Shown piece by piece: positions 18,096 through 26,816 of a stretch of DNA of 48,761 nucleotides. The DNA is from Tardiphaga sp. Its GTDB lineage: Bacteria > Pseudomonadota > Alphaproteobacteria > Rhizobiales > Xanthobacteraceae. How positions within the stretch are numbered: position 1 is the first letter of the stretch; every line of letters starts with the position of its first letter. The translations under genes were made by a program, and so were the position numbers. The DNA lies in contig JASBVG010000018.1 in the NCBI GenBank assembly GCA_030147505.1, forward strand, positions 1 through 48,761, written 5' to 3'. The notes below the pieces were generated by a model. It saw only the letters and a list, made by a program, of their open reading frames with translations, did not search any database and was not told the DNA's origin.

Positions 18096-19616
18096 TCAAT
18101 ACGGCGCCGGTACATACCGTTCATACCACGCGCGAAACTCCGCCAGCCTCGGATGCGCCAGCGAGCGGTTGAGGTAGGTCCAGATGCGTGGCTGGTGCTT
18201 CAGGTAATGCGGCTTGCCGTCGCGGCGATTCAGCCGTGCGAACGTACCGAGCAGCCGCGTGTTTCTCTGCGCCGACATGATCGCATAGAGCTCCGCAAAG
18301 CCGGCCGCATCGAAACCCGGCTCTGCCGCGCGCCGCGTCTTGATGTAGCGCGACAGCATGGCGAGCTCGATCTCTTCGGGAACGTCGATACGCGCATCCT
18401 GCAGCAGCGACACGACATCGTAGGCGGCCACGCCCAGCACCATATCCTGAAAGTCGATCACGCCGATCCGGTTGATGCCGTCGCGCTCCGGCAGCCAGAT
18501 CATGTTCGGCGAATGGAAGTCGCGCAGCACCCATGTGCGCGGGGCGTCTTCGATCGAGGTGAGGAGATCGCGCCATAGCGCGACGAACTCCGCGTGCAGC
18601 ACCTCGCCGGGCGCCGCTCCGCGATCCGGCAGATACCATTCCGGCATCAGACCCACTTCGATCAGGAGCGCTTCGGTGTCAAATACCGGGATCGCATAAT
18701 CCTGATGCGGCAATAGCGGCAGCGTTTCCGGCAAAGCCTTGCCGTGCAGCACCGCCAGCATGTCCGTCGCCGCCTGATAGCGCTCGACCATCGGCGCGGG
18801 CGGCGATCCCGCGATGACGCCTTCCGTGCCGAAATCCTCGGTAATCAGGAAGCCTGCGTCGAGGTCGGCATGGTGGATCGCCGGTGCGGAAATGCCTTGT
18901 GCGCGCAATCCGTTCGCGATGGCGACGAACGGCTTCACGTCTTCGGCCAGATGCACCGCGGCACTATAGGATTTGCCGCCATAGATGGGCACACCGTCCG
19001 GCCGTCTCGGTGCATTCATCAGGATGAAGACACCGTCGTCATGGATCAGCCGCGCATAGGAGCGTGTCGAGGCATCGCCCGGCATGCGCCTGCGGCCGGC
19101 ATCGAGATAGCCCGCCTGCTCCAGAAACTCTCGCAGCCCCTGCAGCCGCTGCACGATCGCTGCGGCCTTGCCATAACCGGTGATCTCCGCCGCCCGCGCC
19201 AGCGAACCGAGCGCGGGCCGATGCGTCAGTGCAATGTCGATGCGGTCGGCGGGCAGATCACCTTCGGCGCGCTCCGGCCATTCGATCAGCGCCACGGTGC
19301 CGTCGGGCAGCGGCGAGAGGCCGATCTCCTCCATCTCGCCGGGATCGGTGATGCGATAGAGATCCGCATGCACCAGCGGGAAAGAAGGTAGGTCGTAGCT
19401 CTGTGCCAGCGTGAAGGTGGGGCTCGGCACTTCCAGCTCTTCATCCCCGGCGAGATAGCGGATCATTGCCCGCGCCGCCGACGTCTTGCCGGCACCGAGG
19501 TCGCCGGACAGCGTGATCACATCGCCGGCGCCGATCAGCAACGCAAGGTCTGCCATCAACGCTGCAGTGGCAGCCTCATTGGGCAAGGCGAGAGAGAAGG
19601 TGAAAGGCGCGCTCAT
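18096..19616 (-). CDS. tsaE: TsaE-AmgK fusion: t6A ATPase plus amino-sugar kinase
   Basis: A 506-residue two-domain protein. Residues about 8-140 are TsaE, the ATPase of the tRNA threonylcarbamoyladenosine (t6A37) machinery, with Walker A GDLGAGKTS (38-46), SPTFTL and HADLYR. Residues about 160-506 are an aminoglycoside-phosphotransferase-like kinase: catalytic Asp366 and Asn371 in LRDFHSPNMIW, and Mg-binding Asp388 in GVIDFQDMVLG. These last motifs match AmgK, the anomeric MurNAc/GlcNAc kinase of wall recycling. The two domains are separate genes in many bacteria; here they are one frame with no internal stop. It overlaps the divL stop by 4 bases (ATGA). The kinase substrate is inferred; murU downstream supports it. 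Confidence 0.9.
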   Translation of the reverse strand: MSAPFTFSLALPNEAATAALMADLALLIGAGDVITLSGDLGAGKTSAARAMIRYLAGDEELEVPSPTFTLAQSYDLPSFPLVHADLYRITDPGEMEEIGLSPLPDGTVALIEWPERAEGDLPADRIDIALTHRPALGSLARAAEITGYGKAAAIVQRLQGLREFLEQAGYLDAGRRRMPGDASTRSYARLIHDDGVFILMNAPRRPDGVPIYGGKSYSAAVHLAEDVKPFVAIANGLRAQGISAPAIHHADLDAGFLITEDFGTEGVIAGSPPAPMVERYQAATDMLAVLHGKALPETLPLLPHQDYAIPVFDTEALLIEVGLMPEWYLPDRGAAPGEVLHAEFVALWRDLLTSIEDAPRTWVLRDFHSPNMIWLPERDGINRIGVIDFQDMVLGVAAYDVVSLLQDARIDVPEEIELAMLSRYIKTRRAAEPGFDAAGFAELYAIMSAQRNTRLLGTFARLNRRDGKPHYLKHQPRIWTYLNRSLAHPRLAEFRAWYERYVPAPY

Positions 19617-22126
19617 TCGGCCGCGTTACGGTGCGCGGATTGGTCGAGCGGGAAGTCGCAGCTCACCGTGGTGCCGCGTCCCACCATGGAATCGATTCGT
19701 ACCTTGCCGCCGTGCAGCTCGACGAAGGACCGCACCAGTGAGAGGCCGAGCCCGGCGCCGCGATGACGCGATCCATTGGCGTGGCTCTCGAACCAGTCGA
19801 ACACCTTGTCCTGCTTGTCTGCGGGAATGCCGGGGCCGCGATCGGTCACCGAGAAGGTGATCATGTGCTCGGAGCGGGCAACCTTCAGCGTCACCGCCGA
19901 ATCATGCGGTGCGAAGCCGACGGCATTGGCGAGCAGATTGTACAGCACCTGCACCACGCGGCTTTCGTCGCCGATGAAGCTGCCGATATCGGCCCCTACA
20001 TCCACCTGCAGCGCGATGCGGTCGCGCGCGAGACGATCCTGCACGCCTTCGGCGGCCGCATCGATGGTCTTGCGGATATCGATCGGGCCGAGATTGAGCG
20101 ACATGGCGCCGGCATCGATGGTGGCGAGATCGAGAATGTTATTGATGATCGCCAGCAGCGCCGAGGTGGAGGTGGTGATGTAGTCGAGATACTCGGCCTG
20201 CTTGGCCAGCAGCGGGCCGGTGGACGAATCGCTGAGCAAATGCGCGAAGCCGATGATGGTGGTGAGCGGCGATCGCAGCTCGTAGGAGACGTGGTGGACG
20301 AAATCCACCTTCATCTGGTCGGCCGCCTCGAGCGCCTCGTTGCGTTCGCGCAGTGCACGTTCGACATTTTCGGCGTCGGAAATATCCTGGAAGGTGAGCA
20401 TGGTGGCGCCGTCGGGCAGCGGCATGGCCATGCAGGCCAGCACGCTGCCATCCTTGCGCTCCATCTTCAGCGGCACCGGCGCGCGGTTGTCGATGGACGT
20501 GATGGCGCCGCGGATCGCCTGCCACACCAGCGGCTCGTCGAACAGCGGTTTGCACCATGTCTCGACCATTTCGATATGCGGCTGCTGTTCCAGCGCCTCG
20601 TTCGAGAGCCGCCACATCCGGGCGAAAGCGGGGTTGAACAGTTGCGCGCGGCCGTTGCTGCCGAACACGGCAACCGCCTCGCCGAGCGCATCGAGCGTTT
20701 CGCGCTGGACACGGATCAGGCCGTCGAAGCGACGGGCGAGATCGAGCCGTTCGGTGACATCGTCGAACAGATAGGTGACGCCGCCTTCCGGATTCGGTGT
20801 GGTGACAATGGAAAGCGCGCGGCCGTCCGGCAGATACCAGACGTCCTTATGCGCCTCGTTGGCGTGATAGGCCTCGTGCAGCTTGGTCTTCCAGGTGCGG
20901 TAGTTCGGCTGTTCCGGCAGTTTTCGCGCAGCACGAAGTCGGTCGAGCACGCTGGAATCGTCGGGATTGCCGTCGAGAAAGACCCTGTCGAGATCCCACA
21001 GCCGCCGATAGGCATCGTTGTAGAAAGCGAGGCGTCGCTGGCTGTCGAACACGGCAACGCCGGACGACAGCTGATCCAGCGTGCGGCGATGCGCATCCGC
21101 CATGCGGATCAGCGCGGCCTTCAGCGCTGCGGCCTCCGAAGCATCGATCGCCATGCCCGCGCTGCCGCTGCCGATGCGCGCGGCGTGCACGTCGAAAATC
21201 TTGCGCTCGCCGGAGATGACGATCGGCACGCGCGCGGTGAAGGGCTGGTTGTCGTTGAGCGCGCGCGCGAGGCTGGCGCGATGGTCGCTGTCGAGCAGTT
21301 CCAGGTCGCGGGCGATGACGTCGGCGGTGTCGGTGCCCTCGGTGGCGCGCACATAGGCGGCATTGGCGAAAGCCAGCTTGCCATCGGCACGGCGTGCCCA
21401 GATCGGGGTCGGCGCCGCATTGGCAAAGCCGCGTAGCGTGTCGCTCTCTTCAACCAGCTCCCGGTAGCGCAGCGTCATTTCGGCGAGCTCGCGGCGCAGG
21501 CCCGAGAGTTCCCGGATGCGCAGGATCGCCTGTCCGCCGATGGCGCGGCCCATCGCCTCGATGGCACGCCCTGTCGTGGTGGTGAGATTGAGAACGAAGC
21601 CTTCGCCGGCGTCGAGAAGCGCGTCGACGGCGTGATCCATGCGCAGCGCTGGTTCCGGCGGCAGCCAGGTGCCAAAGGCGAGGATACGCTGTGGTTGATG
21701 CGCCTGCGGGTCCTGAGACATCATGAGTGCGGTGTCACCGGAAATCTCGGGACGGGTTTCGCCGGCAGCCCAGGAGATCAGCACCTGCGGTTCCGTGAAC
21801 AGCAGCGCGCGATAACGGTCGGTTTCGGTCTGCAGCGCGTGGAGTTCGTTGCGCAGCTTGGTTTCGGTGCGCGCGGCGCGCTGGCGGTTGCGCATCAGCA
21901 GGATCGCGCAGACCACGGAAAAGCCAAGCACGGCACCGCCGGTGGTGAGTGCGGCGATCTCCTGGCGGTCGAGATCGAGCAGGCCCGCCAGCGTCAACGG
22001 AGCGTCTTCGGCGGCGAGGGCATAGGTGGCGAGCATGGCGGACGCACCGGCGCCGACAAGCCCGTCACGCACCATGGCAGTGCATGAGAGCAAGGTCCGA
22101 CGCATCGCCGCGATCACGCCTGACAT
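19613..22126 (-). CDS. divL: DivL-type PAS sensor kinase with Tyr in place of the H-box His
   Basis: An 837-residue membrane kinase-like protein. There are two hydrophobic segments (about 23-38 and 63-78), then a linker with coiled-coil character. PAS-type domains follow at about 230-300, 345-455 and 475-590, then a HisKA dimerisation domain (606-670) and HATPase_c (720-830). The ATP-lid motifs are intact (N734, DRGPGIP 762-768, GAGLGL 790-795). The H-box reads HVSYELRSPL: Tyr615 (codon 20282-20284) stands where His is expected. This is the hallmark of Caulobacter DivL, a pseudokinase that controls CckA-CtrA cell-cycle signalling. Its position before tsaE and murU-addBA also matches divL in other alphaproteobacteria. 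ATG 22126 is preferred to an in-frame TTG at 22138. Confidence 0.85.
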   Translation of the reverse strand: MSGVIAAMRRTLLSCTAMVRDGLVGAGASAMLATYALAAEDAPLTLAGLLDLDRQEIAALTTGGAVLGFSVVCAILLMRNRQRAARTETKLRNELHALQTETDRYRALLFTEPQVLISWAAGETRPEISGDTALMMSQDPQAHQPQRILAFGTWLPPEPALRMDHAVDALLDAGEGFVLNLTTTTGRAIEAMGRAIGGQAILRIRELSGLRRELAEMTLRYRELVEESDTLRGFANAAPTPIWARRADGKLAFANAAYVRATEGTDTADVIARDLELLDSDHRASLARALNDNQPFTARVPIVISGERKIFDVHAARIGSGSAGMAIDASEAAALKAALIRMADAHRRTLDQLSSGVAVFDSQRRLAFYNDAYRRLWDLDRVFLDGNPDDSSVLDRLRAARKLPEQPNYRTWKTKLHEAYHANEAHKDVWYLPDGRALSIVTTPNPEGGVTYLFDDVTERLDLARRFDGLIRVQRETLDALGEAVAVFGSNGRAQLFNPAFARMWRLSNEALEQQPHIEMVETWCKPLFDEPLVWQAIRGAITSIDNRAPVPLKMERKDGSVLACMAMPLPDGATMLTFQDISDAENVERALRERNEALEAADQMKVDFVHHVSYELRSPLTTIIGFAHLLSDSSTGPLLAKQAEYLDYITTSTSALLAIINNILDLATIDAGAMSLNLGPIDIRKTIDAAAEGVQDRLARDRIALQVDVGADIGSFIGDESRVVQVLYNLLANAVGFAPHDSAVTLKVARSEHMITFSVTDRGPGIPADKQDKVFDWFESHANGSRHRGAGLGLSLVRSFVELHGGKVRIDSMVGRGTTVSCDFPLDQSAHRNAAE

Positions 22127-22180
22127 CCTTCGCCCCAAAACTGCACGACTTCCCCAGGCGGTCCCCGCACCGCCGCAAAC

Positions 22181-22305
22181 GAATCGGAGGAGAATATCTG
22201 CTTCGGGAGTCGCCGGGTAAGAGTCCAGACCGTGAACGTGAATCAGGCCGTTAAGAAAAGCGACGGTGTTTGAATCGAATTGAAGGAGGTGTGGCGAAAA
22301 GACTC
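22181..22305. promoter_or_regulatory. Cluster of six GANTC (CcrM) methylation sites upstream of divL
   Basis: GANTC occurs at 22181 (GAATC), 22207 (GAGTC), 22221 (GAGTC), 22240 (GAATC), 22272 (GAATC) and 22301 (GACTC). All lie in the gap (22127-22442) between divL and dut. GANTC is the target of the cell-cycle methylase CcrM in alphaproteobacteria. This gap also holds repeat copy 3 and no gene that I can support. Confidence 0.5.
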
Positions 22306-22325
22306 GGTCGTTTCTTCAGCTCTGT

Positions 22326-22435
22326 CCTCATCCTGAGGAGCGGCGCCTTCGCCGCGTCTCGAAGGATGGTTGCGAACTCAGAGCCAAGCCATCTCATGGT
22401 TCGAGACGGCACTTCGTGCCTCCTCACCATGAGGG
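22326..22435. repeat. Two-hairpin dispersed repeat, copy 3 (reverse)
   Basis: Reverse orientation relative to the copies at 9337 and 17980: it starts CCTCATCCTGAGGAGCG and ends CTCCTCACCATGAGGG. Its upper stems are GCGGCG/CGCCGC and GGCAC/GTGCC. It ends 7 bases before the dut stop codon (minus strand). Confidence 0.85.
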
Positions 22436-22442
22436 ACTGAGT

Positions 22443-22901
22443 TTATCGCCCCGTCGATCCAAATCCGCCGCTGCCGCGCTCTGTCTCGCCCAGAGTCTGC
22501 ACCATCACGAGTTCCGCCTGCTCCACCTTCGCAACCACCATCTGCGCGATTCTCTCCCCGCGCTTGATCGCAAAGGCTGTGCTGCCGTGATTGATCAGCA
22601 GCACCGCGATCTCGCCGCGGTAATCCGCATCGATCGTGCCCGGCGAATTCAGCACCGTGATGCCGTGCTTCGCCGCCAGCCCGGATCGCGGGCGCACCTG
22701 CGCTTCGTAACCCGGCGGCAGCGCAATACTCAGCGCTGTCGGCACCATCGCATATTTACCGGGCTCGATGATCACGGGCGCGGATTCCGGTACCGCCGCC
22801 AGCAGATCCATGCCGGCAGCATGCGCGGTCTGATGGGCCGGCAAGGGCAGGCCCGCGCCATGGGACAATTGCTGGACTTCGACGGTGATGGCGGCGGTCA
22901 T
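22443..22901 (-). CDS. dut: dUTP diphosphatase
   Basis: A 152-residue trimeric dUTPase that hydrolyses dUTP to dUMP and PPi, keeping uracil out of DNA and feeding dTMP synthesis. The five family motifs can be read in order: [42 protein letters not shown] and [10 protein letters not shown] at the C-terminus. The start ATG 22901 ([12 protein letters not shown]) overlaps the coaBC stop as ATGA; the frame is open further upstream, but that is inside coaBC. The coaBC-dut pair is conserved in many proteobacteria. Confidence 0.96.
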   Translation of the reverse strand: MTAAITVEVQQLSHGAGLPLPAHQTAHAAGMDLLAAVPESAPVIIEPGKYAMVPTALSIALPPGYEAQVRPRSGLAAKHGITVLNSPGTIDADYRGEIAVLLINHGSTAFAIKRGERIAQMVVAKVEQAELVMVQTLGETERGSGGFGSTGR

Positions 22902-24340
22902 GCAGTGTCCTTCGTCATGGTGGAAGCGATGCGCGCGACCAGAGTCGCGGCGACGTCCTCCTTGCTCATCGGCGCCCATGAATCAACGGCGATCTCACCC
23001 GTTGCCTTGTCGCGCGTCAGCAGGTTCACGGTATTGCTGTCGCCGCCCATGATGCCGGTGGCCGGCGAGACGTCATTGGCGACGATCCAGTCGCAGCCCT
23101 TGCGCTTGATCTTTGCCGTGGCGTTCTCGATCAGGTGCTCGGTCTCGGCGGCAAAGCCGATCACCAGCGGCGGACGCTTCGATTCCAGTTTCGAGATTGT
23201 CGCGAGGATGTCCGGGTTCTCGGTGAGCTGCAGTGGCGCCATCGCCTCGCCCGCTTTCTTCTTCAGTTTCTGCGCGCCTTCATTGACGACGCGCCAATCC
23301 GCGACAGCCGCCGCGAAGATCGCGATATCCACCGGCAATGCTGCTTCGACAGCACTCAGCATGTCGCGCGCCGACTCCACGTGCTTCACGTTCACGCCGC
23401 GTGGTTCATCGAGCTCCACCGGACCGGAGACGAGAATCACGTCCGCGCCCGCCGCGTGCGCGGCGTCGGCGATCGCATAGCCTTGCTTGCCTGACGAACG
23501 ATTGGCGATATAGCGCACGGGATCGATCGGTTCATGCGTCGGCCCCGCGGTGATGAGAATGCGCTTGCCCTTCAGCGGCTGCGGAACAGTTGGCCGCAGC
23601 AGTGCATTCGCCGCTTCCGCAATCTCCGTCGGCTCCGCCATGCGGCCGATGCCGGCTTCATTGCGCTCCGCCATCTCGCCGGCATTTGGGCCGATCATCC
23701 GGACGCCGTCGCGCTTCAGCTGCGCGACATTGCGCTTCGTCGCGGCATTGCTCCACATCAGCGGATTCATCGCCGGCGCAATCAGGATCGGCTTGTTCGA
23801 TGCGAGCAGGATCGCCGAAGCAAGGTCGTCCGCATGTCCGTTCGCCATCTTGGCCATGAGATCCGCCGTTGCCGGTGCAACGACGATCAGATCGCATTCG
23901 CGCGCGAGGCGAATATGTCCGGCATCGAACTCGCTCTGCGGGTCGAACAGGTCGGTGTAAGCGCGCTCATTGGAGAGGGCACTCGCGGCCAGTGCCGTGA
24001 CAAATTTTTGCGCGCCCTGGGTCAGGACGACGCGGACATGGATGCCGCGTTCCTTCATCCGGCGGATCAGGTCGAGTGCTTTATAGGCTGCGATGCCGCC
24101 GCCGATGATCAGCGTGACTTTCGGCTGGCTGCCGCTGTGTTGCCGCAAGATTTCGCGCGAACGGGGCGCGGGAGACAGCGGTTCTTGCGGCAAATCAGCG
24201 GCCGCTGTGAGGCCGCCTTGCGATGCCTCGCGCAAAATGACCCGGACTTCGTCTTCCACCGAGCGCCCGTTGCGGGCCGCCCGAAGCCGGATTTCGTCCC
24301 GGATCGCGTCGTCGAGATTGCGAATCGAGAGATTGGCCAT
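22898..24340 (-). CDS. coaBC: CoaBC with an N-terminal ribbon-helix-helix (FitA/VapB-like) domain
   Basis: A 480-residue bifunctional enzyme. CoaB joins phosphopantothenate to cysteine and CoaC decarboxylates the product to 4'-phosphopantetheine. The CoaC domain (about 74-250) has [13 protein letters not shown], His142 (AGHIRLA) and the clamp PAMNPLMW (189-196). The CoaB domain (about 257-480) has [22 protein letters not shown] and AAAVADWR. Two oddities. Residues 1-39 ([10 protein letters not shown], then [16 protein letters not shown]) are a FitA/VapB-type ribbon-helix-helix DNA-binding domain, joined by a linker of about 30 residues. And the CoaC flap lacks the E. coli Cys158: [10 protein letters not shown] has Arg226 there. 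GGAG lies 6 bases before ATG 24340, so the fusion is the natural product. Confidence 0.93.
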   Translation of the reverse strand: MANLSIRNLDDAIRDEIRLRAARNGRSVEDEVRVILREASQGGLTAAADLPQEPLSPAPRSREILRQHSGSQPKVTLIIGGGIAAYKALDLIRRMKERGIHVRVVLTQGAQKFVTALAASALSNERAYTDLFDPQSEFDAGHIRLARECDLIVVAPATADLMAKMANGHADDLASAILLASNKPILIAPAMNPLMWSNAATKRNVAQLKRDGVRMIGPNAGEMAERNEAGIGRMAEPTEIAEAANALLRPTVPQPLKGKRILITAGPTHEPIDPVRYIANRSSGKQGYAIADAAHAAGADVILVSGPVELDEPRGVNVKHVESARDMLSAVEAALPVDIAIFAAAVADWRVVNEGAQKLKKKAGEAMAPLQLTENPDILATISKLESKRPPLVIGFAAETEHLIENATAKIKRKGCDWIVANDVSPATGIMGGDSNTVNLLTRDKATGEIAVDSWAPMSKEDVAATLVARIASTMTKDTA

Positions 24341-24363
24341 AGTTGCTCCGCGCAGCTTTGATG

Positions 24364-24392
24364 GCAATGCTAGCATGAAATGCCAGCAATGC
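24364..24392. promoter_or_regulatory. ATGC-motif cluster / palindrome before coaBC (candidate operator)
   Basis: The 54 bases between the ubiB stop and the coaBC start hold a perfect palindrome ATGCTAGCAT (24367-24376), two direct copies of GCAATGC (24364-24370 and 24386-24392), and ATGC again at 24380. That is four ATGC/GCAT half-sites within 29 bases. They lie 24-52 bases before the coaBC start codon. That an RHH domain binds here is inference. Confidence 0.4.
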
Positions 24393-24394
24393 AA

Positions 24395-25963
24395 TCAGCG
24401 AACGGTGAGCAGGATTCCAATGAAAGTCAGCGCGATCACCCAGATGCCGATGGTCCGCCAGCGCGTCTGTCTGGCGCGGATTCTGCCAATGGCAGCAATG
24501 GTTTCCTCGTCGAGCCGGACGCCGTTGCGGGTCATGATTTCGAGCTGTTCGAGCACGGTCAGCGCCCGCGTTGCCAGAGCCGGCAGCCCGGATGCCGCCT
24601 TGCCGAGCTCGCCGGCGCCGGCAAGAGCGCCCTGAATCTTGCCCAGCGGTCCCAGATTGCGCTCGATCCACTCGCGCACGACAGGATCGGCGACCTTCCA
24701 GATGTCGAGTTTGGGGTCGAAAGTGCGGGCGACGCCTTCGACCACGACCATGGTTTTCTGCAGCAAAATCAATTCCGGCCGCGTCTGCATGTCGAACAGG
24801 CCGGTGACTTCCAGCAGCAAGGTCAACAGCTTGGCCATGGAGATTTCTTCGGCCGTCCGGTTGTGAATGGGCTCGCCGATGGCGCGGATGGCCTGCGCGA
24901 AGTTCTCCACCGAGTGATGGCCCGGTACATAGCCGGCTTCGAAATGCACTTCGGCGACGCGGCGATAGTTGCGGGTGATGAAGCCGAGCAGGATTTCCGC
25001 GAGGAATCTCCGCTCCTTGAGCCCCAGCCGGCCCATGATGCCGAAGTCGACCGCCACCAGCCGCCCGTCTTCGCCGAGGAACAGATTGCCCGGATGCATG
25101 TCGGCGTGGAAAAAGCCGTCGCGCAGCGCGTGACGCAGGAAACTCTGGATCACCTTGCGGCCGAGATCGGGCAGATCGATATCGGCGGCCTCCAGGCGCG
25201 CGTGGTCGTTCAGCGCGATGCCGTCGATCCATTCCATCGTCAGCACATTGTGCGACGTGCGATCCCAATCGACGGCGGGCACGCGGAAATCCGGATCGTT
25301 CTTCGTGTTCTCCGCCATTTCGGAGAGCGCGGCCGCCTCCAGCCGCAGATCCATCTCCATCGCGACGGAGCGCGACATCACGGTGATGATCTCGATCAGC
25401 CGCAGTCGGCGCGCTTCGGCGGAATGTTCTTCGGCATTGCGCGCGACGAAAAAGAAATCGCCGAGGTCGCGGCGGAACTGGCTGGCCACATTCGGTCGCA
25501 GCACTTTTACGGCGACCATCTTACGTACGCCGTCCTTGATCACCTCGGCACGATGCACCTGCGCGATCGATGCGGCAGCCACCGGCGGCGAGAAGCTCGC
25601 ATAGAGCTGCGACATCGGCCGCTCCAGCGAAGCGGCGACCACATGCTGAGCTTCGGTCACTGAAAACGGCGGCAGGCGGTCCTGCAGATTCTCCAGATCG
25701 CGCGCCATGGCGACGCCGACCACATCGGGACGTGTGGCGAGAAACTGGCCGAGCTTCAGATAGGCCGGTCCCAGCCGGGTCAGCGCACGCGAGAGTCTTG
25801 GCCCTGTCTGCGCATTCTTGCGCTCGATCAGCCGCGCGATCTTCACCGCAAGCAGGGCCGGCGGTGGAATCAATGCGGGATCGACGGCACCGAACACGCC
25901 CTCGCGCGCGAACACGATGCCGGCGCGGACGAGGCGCGTGATATGCGAAAGGGCAGAGATCAC
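24395..25963 (-). CDS. ubiB: Ubiquinone biosynthesis kinase-like protein UbiB
   Basis: A 522-residue ABC1/ADCK/UbiB-family atypical kinase needed for ubiquinone synthesis, thought to act as an ATPase on the membrane complex. The hallmarks are the KxGQ motif ([13 protein letters not shown]), the Ala-rich loop ([12 protein letters not shown]), the ATP Lys in MVAVKVLRP, the catalytic [11 protein letters not shown] and the metal Asp in [10 protein letters not shown]. The last about 20 residues ([17 protein letters not shown]) form a C-terminal membrane helix. The start overlaps the ubiE stop (ATGA), so ubiE and ubiB are coupled. Confidence 0.95.
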   Translation of the reverse strand: MISALSHITRLVRAGIVFAREGVFGAVDPALIPPPALLAVKIARLIERKNAQTGPRLSRALTRLGPAYLKLGQFLATRPDVVGVAMARDLENLQDRLPPFSVTEAQHVVAASLERPMSQLYASFSPPVAAASIAQVHRAEVIKDGVRKMVAVKVLRPNVASQFRRDLGDFFFVARNAEEHSAEARRLRLIEIITVMSRSVAMEMDLRLEAAALSEMAENTKNDPDFRVPAVDWDRTSHNVLTMEWIDGIALNDHARLEAADIDLPDLGRKVIQSFLRHALRDGFFHADMHPGNLFLGEDGRLVAVDFGIMGRLGLKERRFLAEILLGFITRNYRRVAEVHFEAGYVPGHHSVENFAQAIRAIGEPIHNRTAEEISMAKLLTLLLEVTGLFDMQTRPELILLQKTMVVVEGVARTFDPKLDIWKVADPVVREWIERNLGPLGKIQGALAGAGELGKAASGLPALATRALTVLEQLEIMTRNGVRLDEETIAAIGRIRARQTRWRTIGIWVIALTFIGILLTVR

Positions 25964-26730
25964 AAACGCCAGCCCGAATGTAGCGCGACGATGCCGCCGG
26001 AAAGCAGTTCGTATTTCACCCGCGCAAAGCCGGCATCCCGGATCATGTCGGCGAATACGGTCGGCCTCGGAAACTTGCGGATCGATTCCACGAGATACTG
26101 ATAGGACTCAGAATCGCTAGTCACCGCCTTGCCCATCGGCGGGATCACCTTGAACGAGAACAGGTCATAGATCTTGTCGAGGCCGGGCACGTCCACCGTC
26201 GAGAATTCGAGGCAGAGGAAGCGGCTGCCGGGTTTCAGCACGCGATACGCTTCCTTCAGTGCGCGATCGATGCGCGGCACGTTGCGGATGCCGAAGGCGA
26301 TTGTATAGGCGTCGAAGCTCTTGTCCGCGAAAGGCAGCTCCTCGGCATTGCCTTCGATGAACGACACCTGATGTTCGAGATGCTGCTTGATGGCGCGTTC
26401 GCGGCCGACTTCCAGCATGCCGGTATTGATGTCGCAGACGGTGGCCGCAAAGCCGAGGCCGCTCGCCTTGGCGGCCCGGAACGAGATATCGCCGGTGCCA
26501 CCGGCCACGTCGAGCAGCGCGAAAGGCGCATCGGAGCGCGGCGGATTCAGCGTGGTGATCATCACGTCTTTCCAGACGCGATGCATGCCGCCGGACATCA
26601 GGTCGTTCATCAGGTCGTAGCGCTGGGCCACGCTGTGGAACACCTCGTTCACCAGCGTCTGCTTGTCACCGACCGGAACGTCCCGGAAGCCGAAATGCGT
26701 GGTTTCGCCCGGCTGATCCATGCTGCTCAT
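25960..26730 (-). CDS. ubiE: Demethylmenaquinone / ubiquinone C-methyltransferase UbiE
   Basis: A 256-residue class I SAM methyltransferase that adds the C-methyl group to the benzoquinol ring in ubiquinone synthesis. Motif I is [11 protein letters not shown], then GNAEELPF and the post-I segment [25 protein letters not shown]. The UbiE/COQ5 signatures [17 protein letters not shown] near the N-terminus and [15 protein letters not shown] near the C-terminus settle identity. It is the first gene of ubiE-ubiB-coaBC-dut, diverging from mutM across 86 bases. Confidence 0.96.
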   Translation of the reverse strand: MSSMDQPGETTHFGFRDVPVGDKQTLVNEVFHSVAQRYDLMNDLMSGGMHRVWKDVMITTLNPPRSDAPFALLDVAGGTGDISFRAAKASGLGFAATVCDINTGMLEVGRERAIKQHLEHQVSFIEGNAEELPFADKSFDAYTIAFGIRNVPRIDRALKEAYRVLKPGSRFLCLEFSTVDVPGLDKIYDLFSFKVIPPMGKAVTSDSESYQYLVESIRKFPRPTVFADMIRDAGFARVKYELLSGGIVALHSGWRL

Positions 26731-26816
26731 TTCAAAAACCTCGATTGCGGCTGACCATAGCGCGCCGGCGGCAAAGGGGCTATCACGTCAGCCTCTCAAG
26801 GTGAATGACCCATCGC

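Noticed and set aside
19763..21436. A 557-codon open frame on the plus strand, antisense to divL
   Set aside because: Shadow of the divL coding sequence; no recognisable domain and no ribosome binding site.
24224..24340. A separate antitoxin gene of a toxin-antitoxin pair in front of coaBC
   Set aside because: No stop codon separates the RHH part from CoaC, no second start with a Shine-Dalgarno site is visible at the junction, and no PIN-domain toxin gene is nearby.
24341..24394. Start of coaBC further upstream (in-frame ATG codons up to the ubiB stop)
   Set aside because: The residues there (MHCWHFMLALPSKLRG) do not match any family and lie in the ATGC repeat cluster; GGAG sits correctly before ATG 24340.
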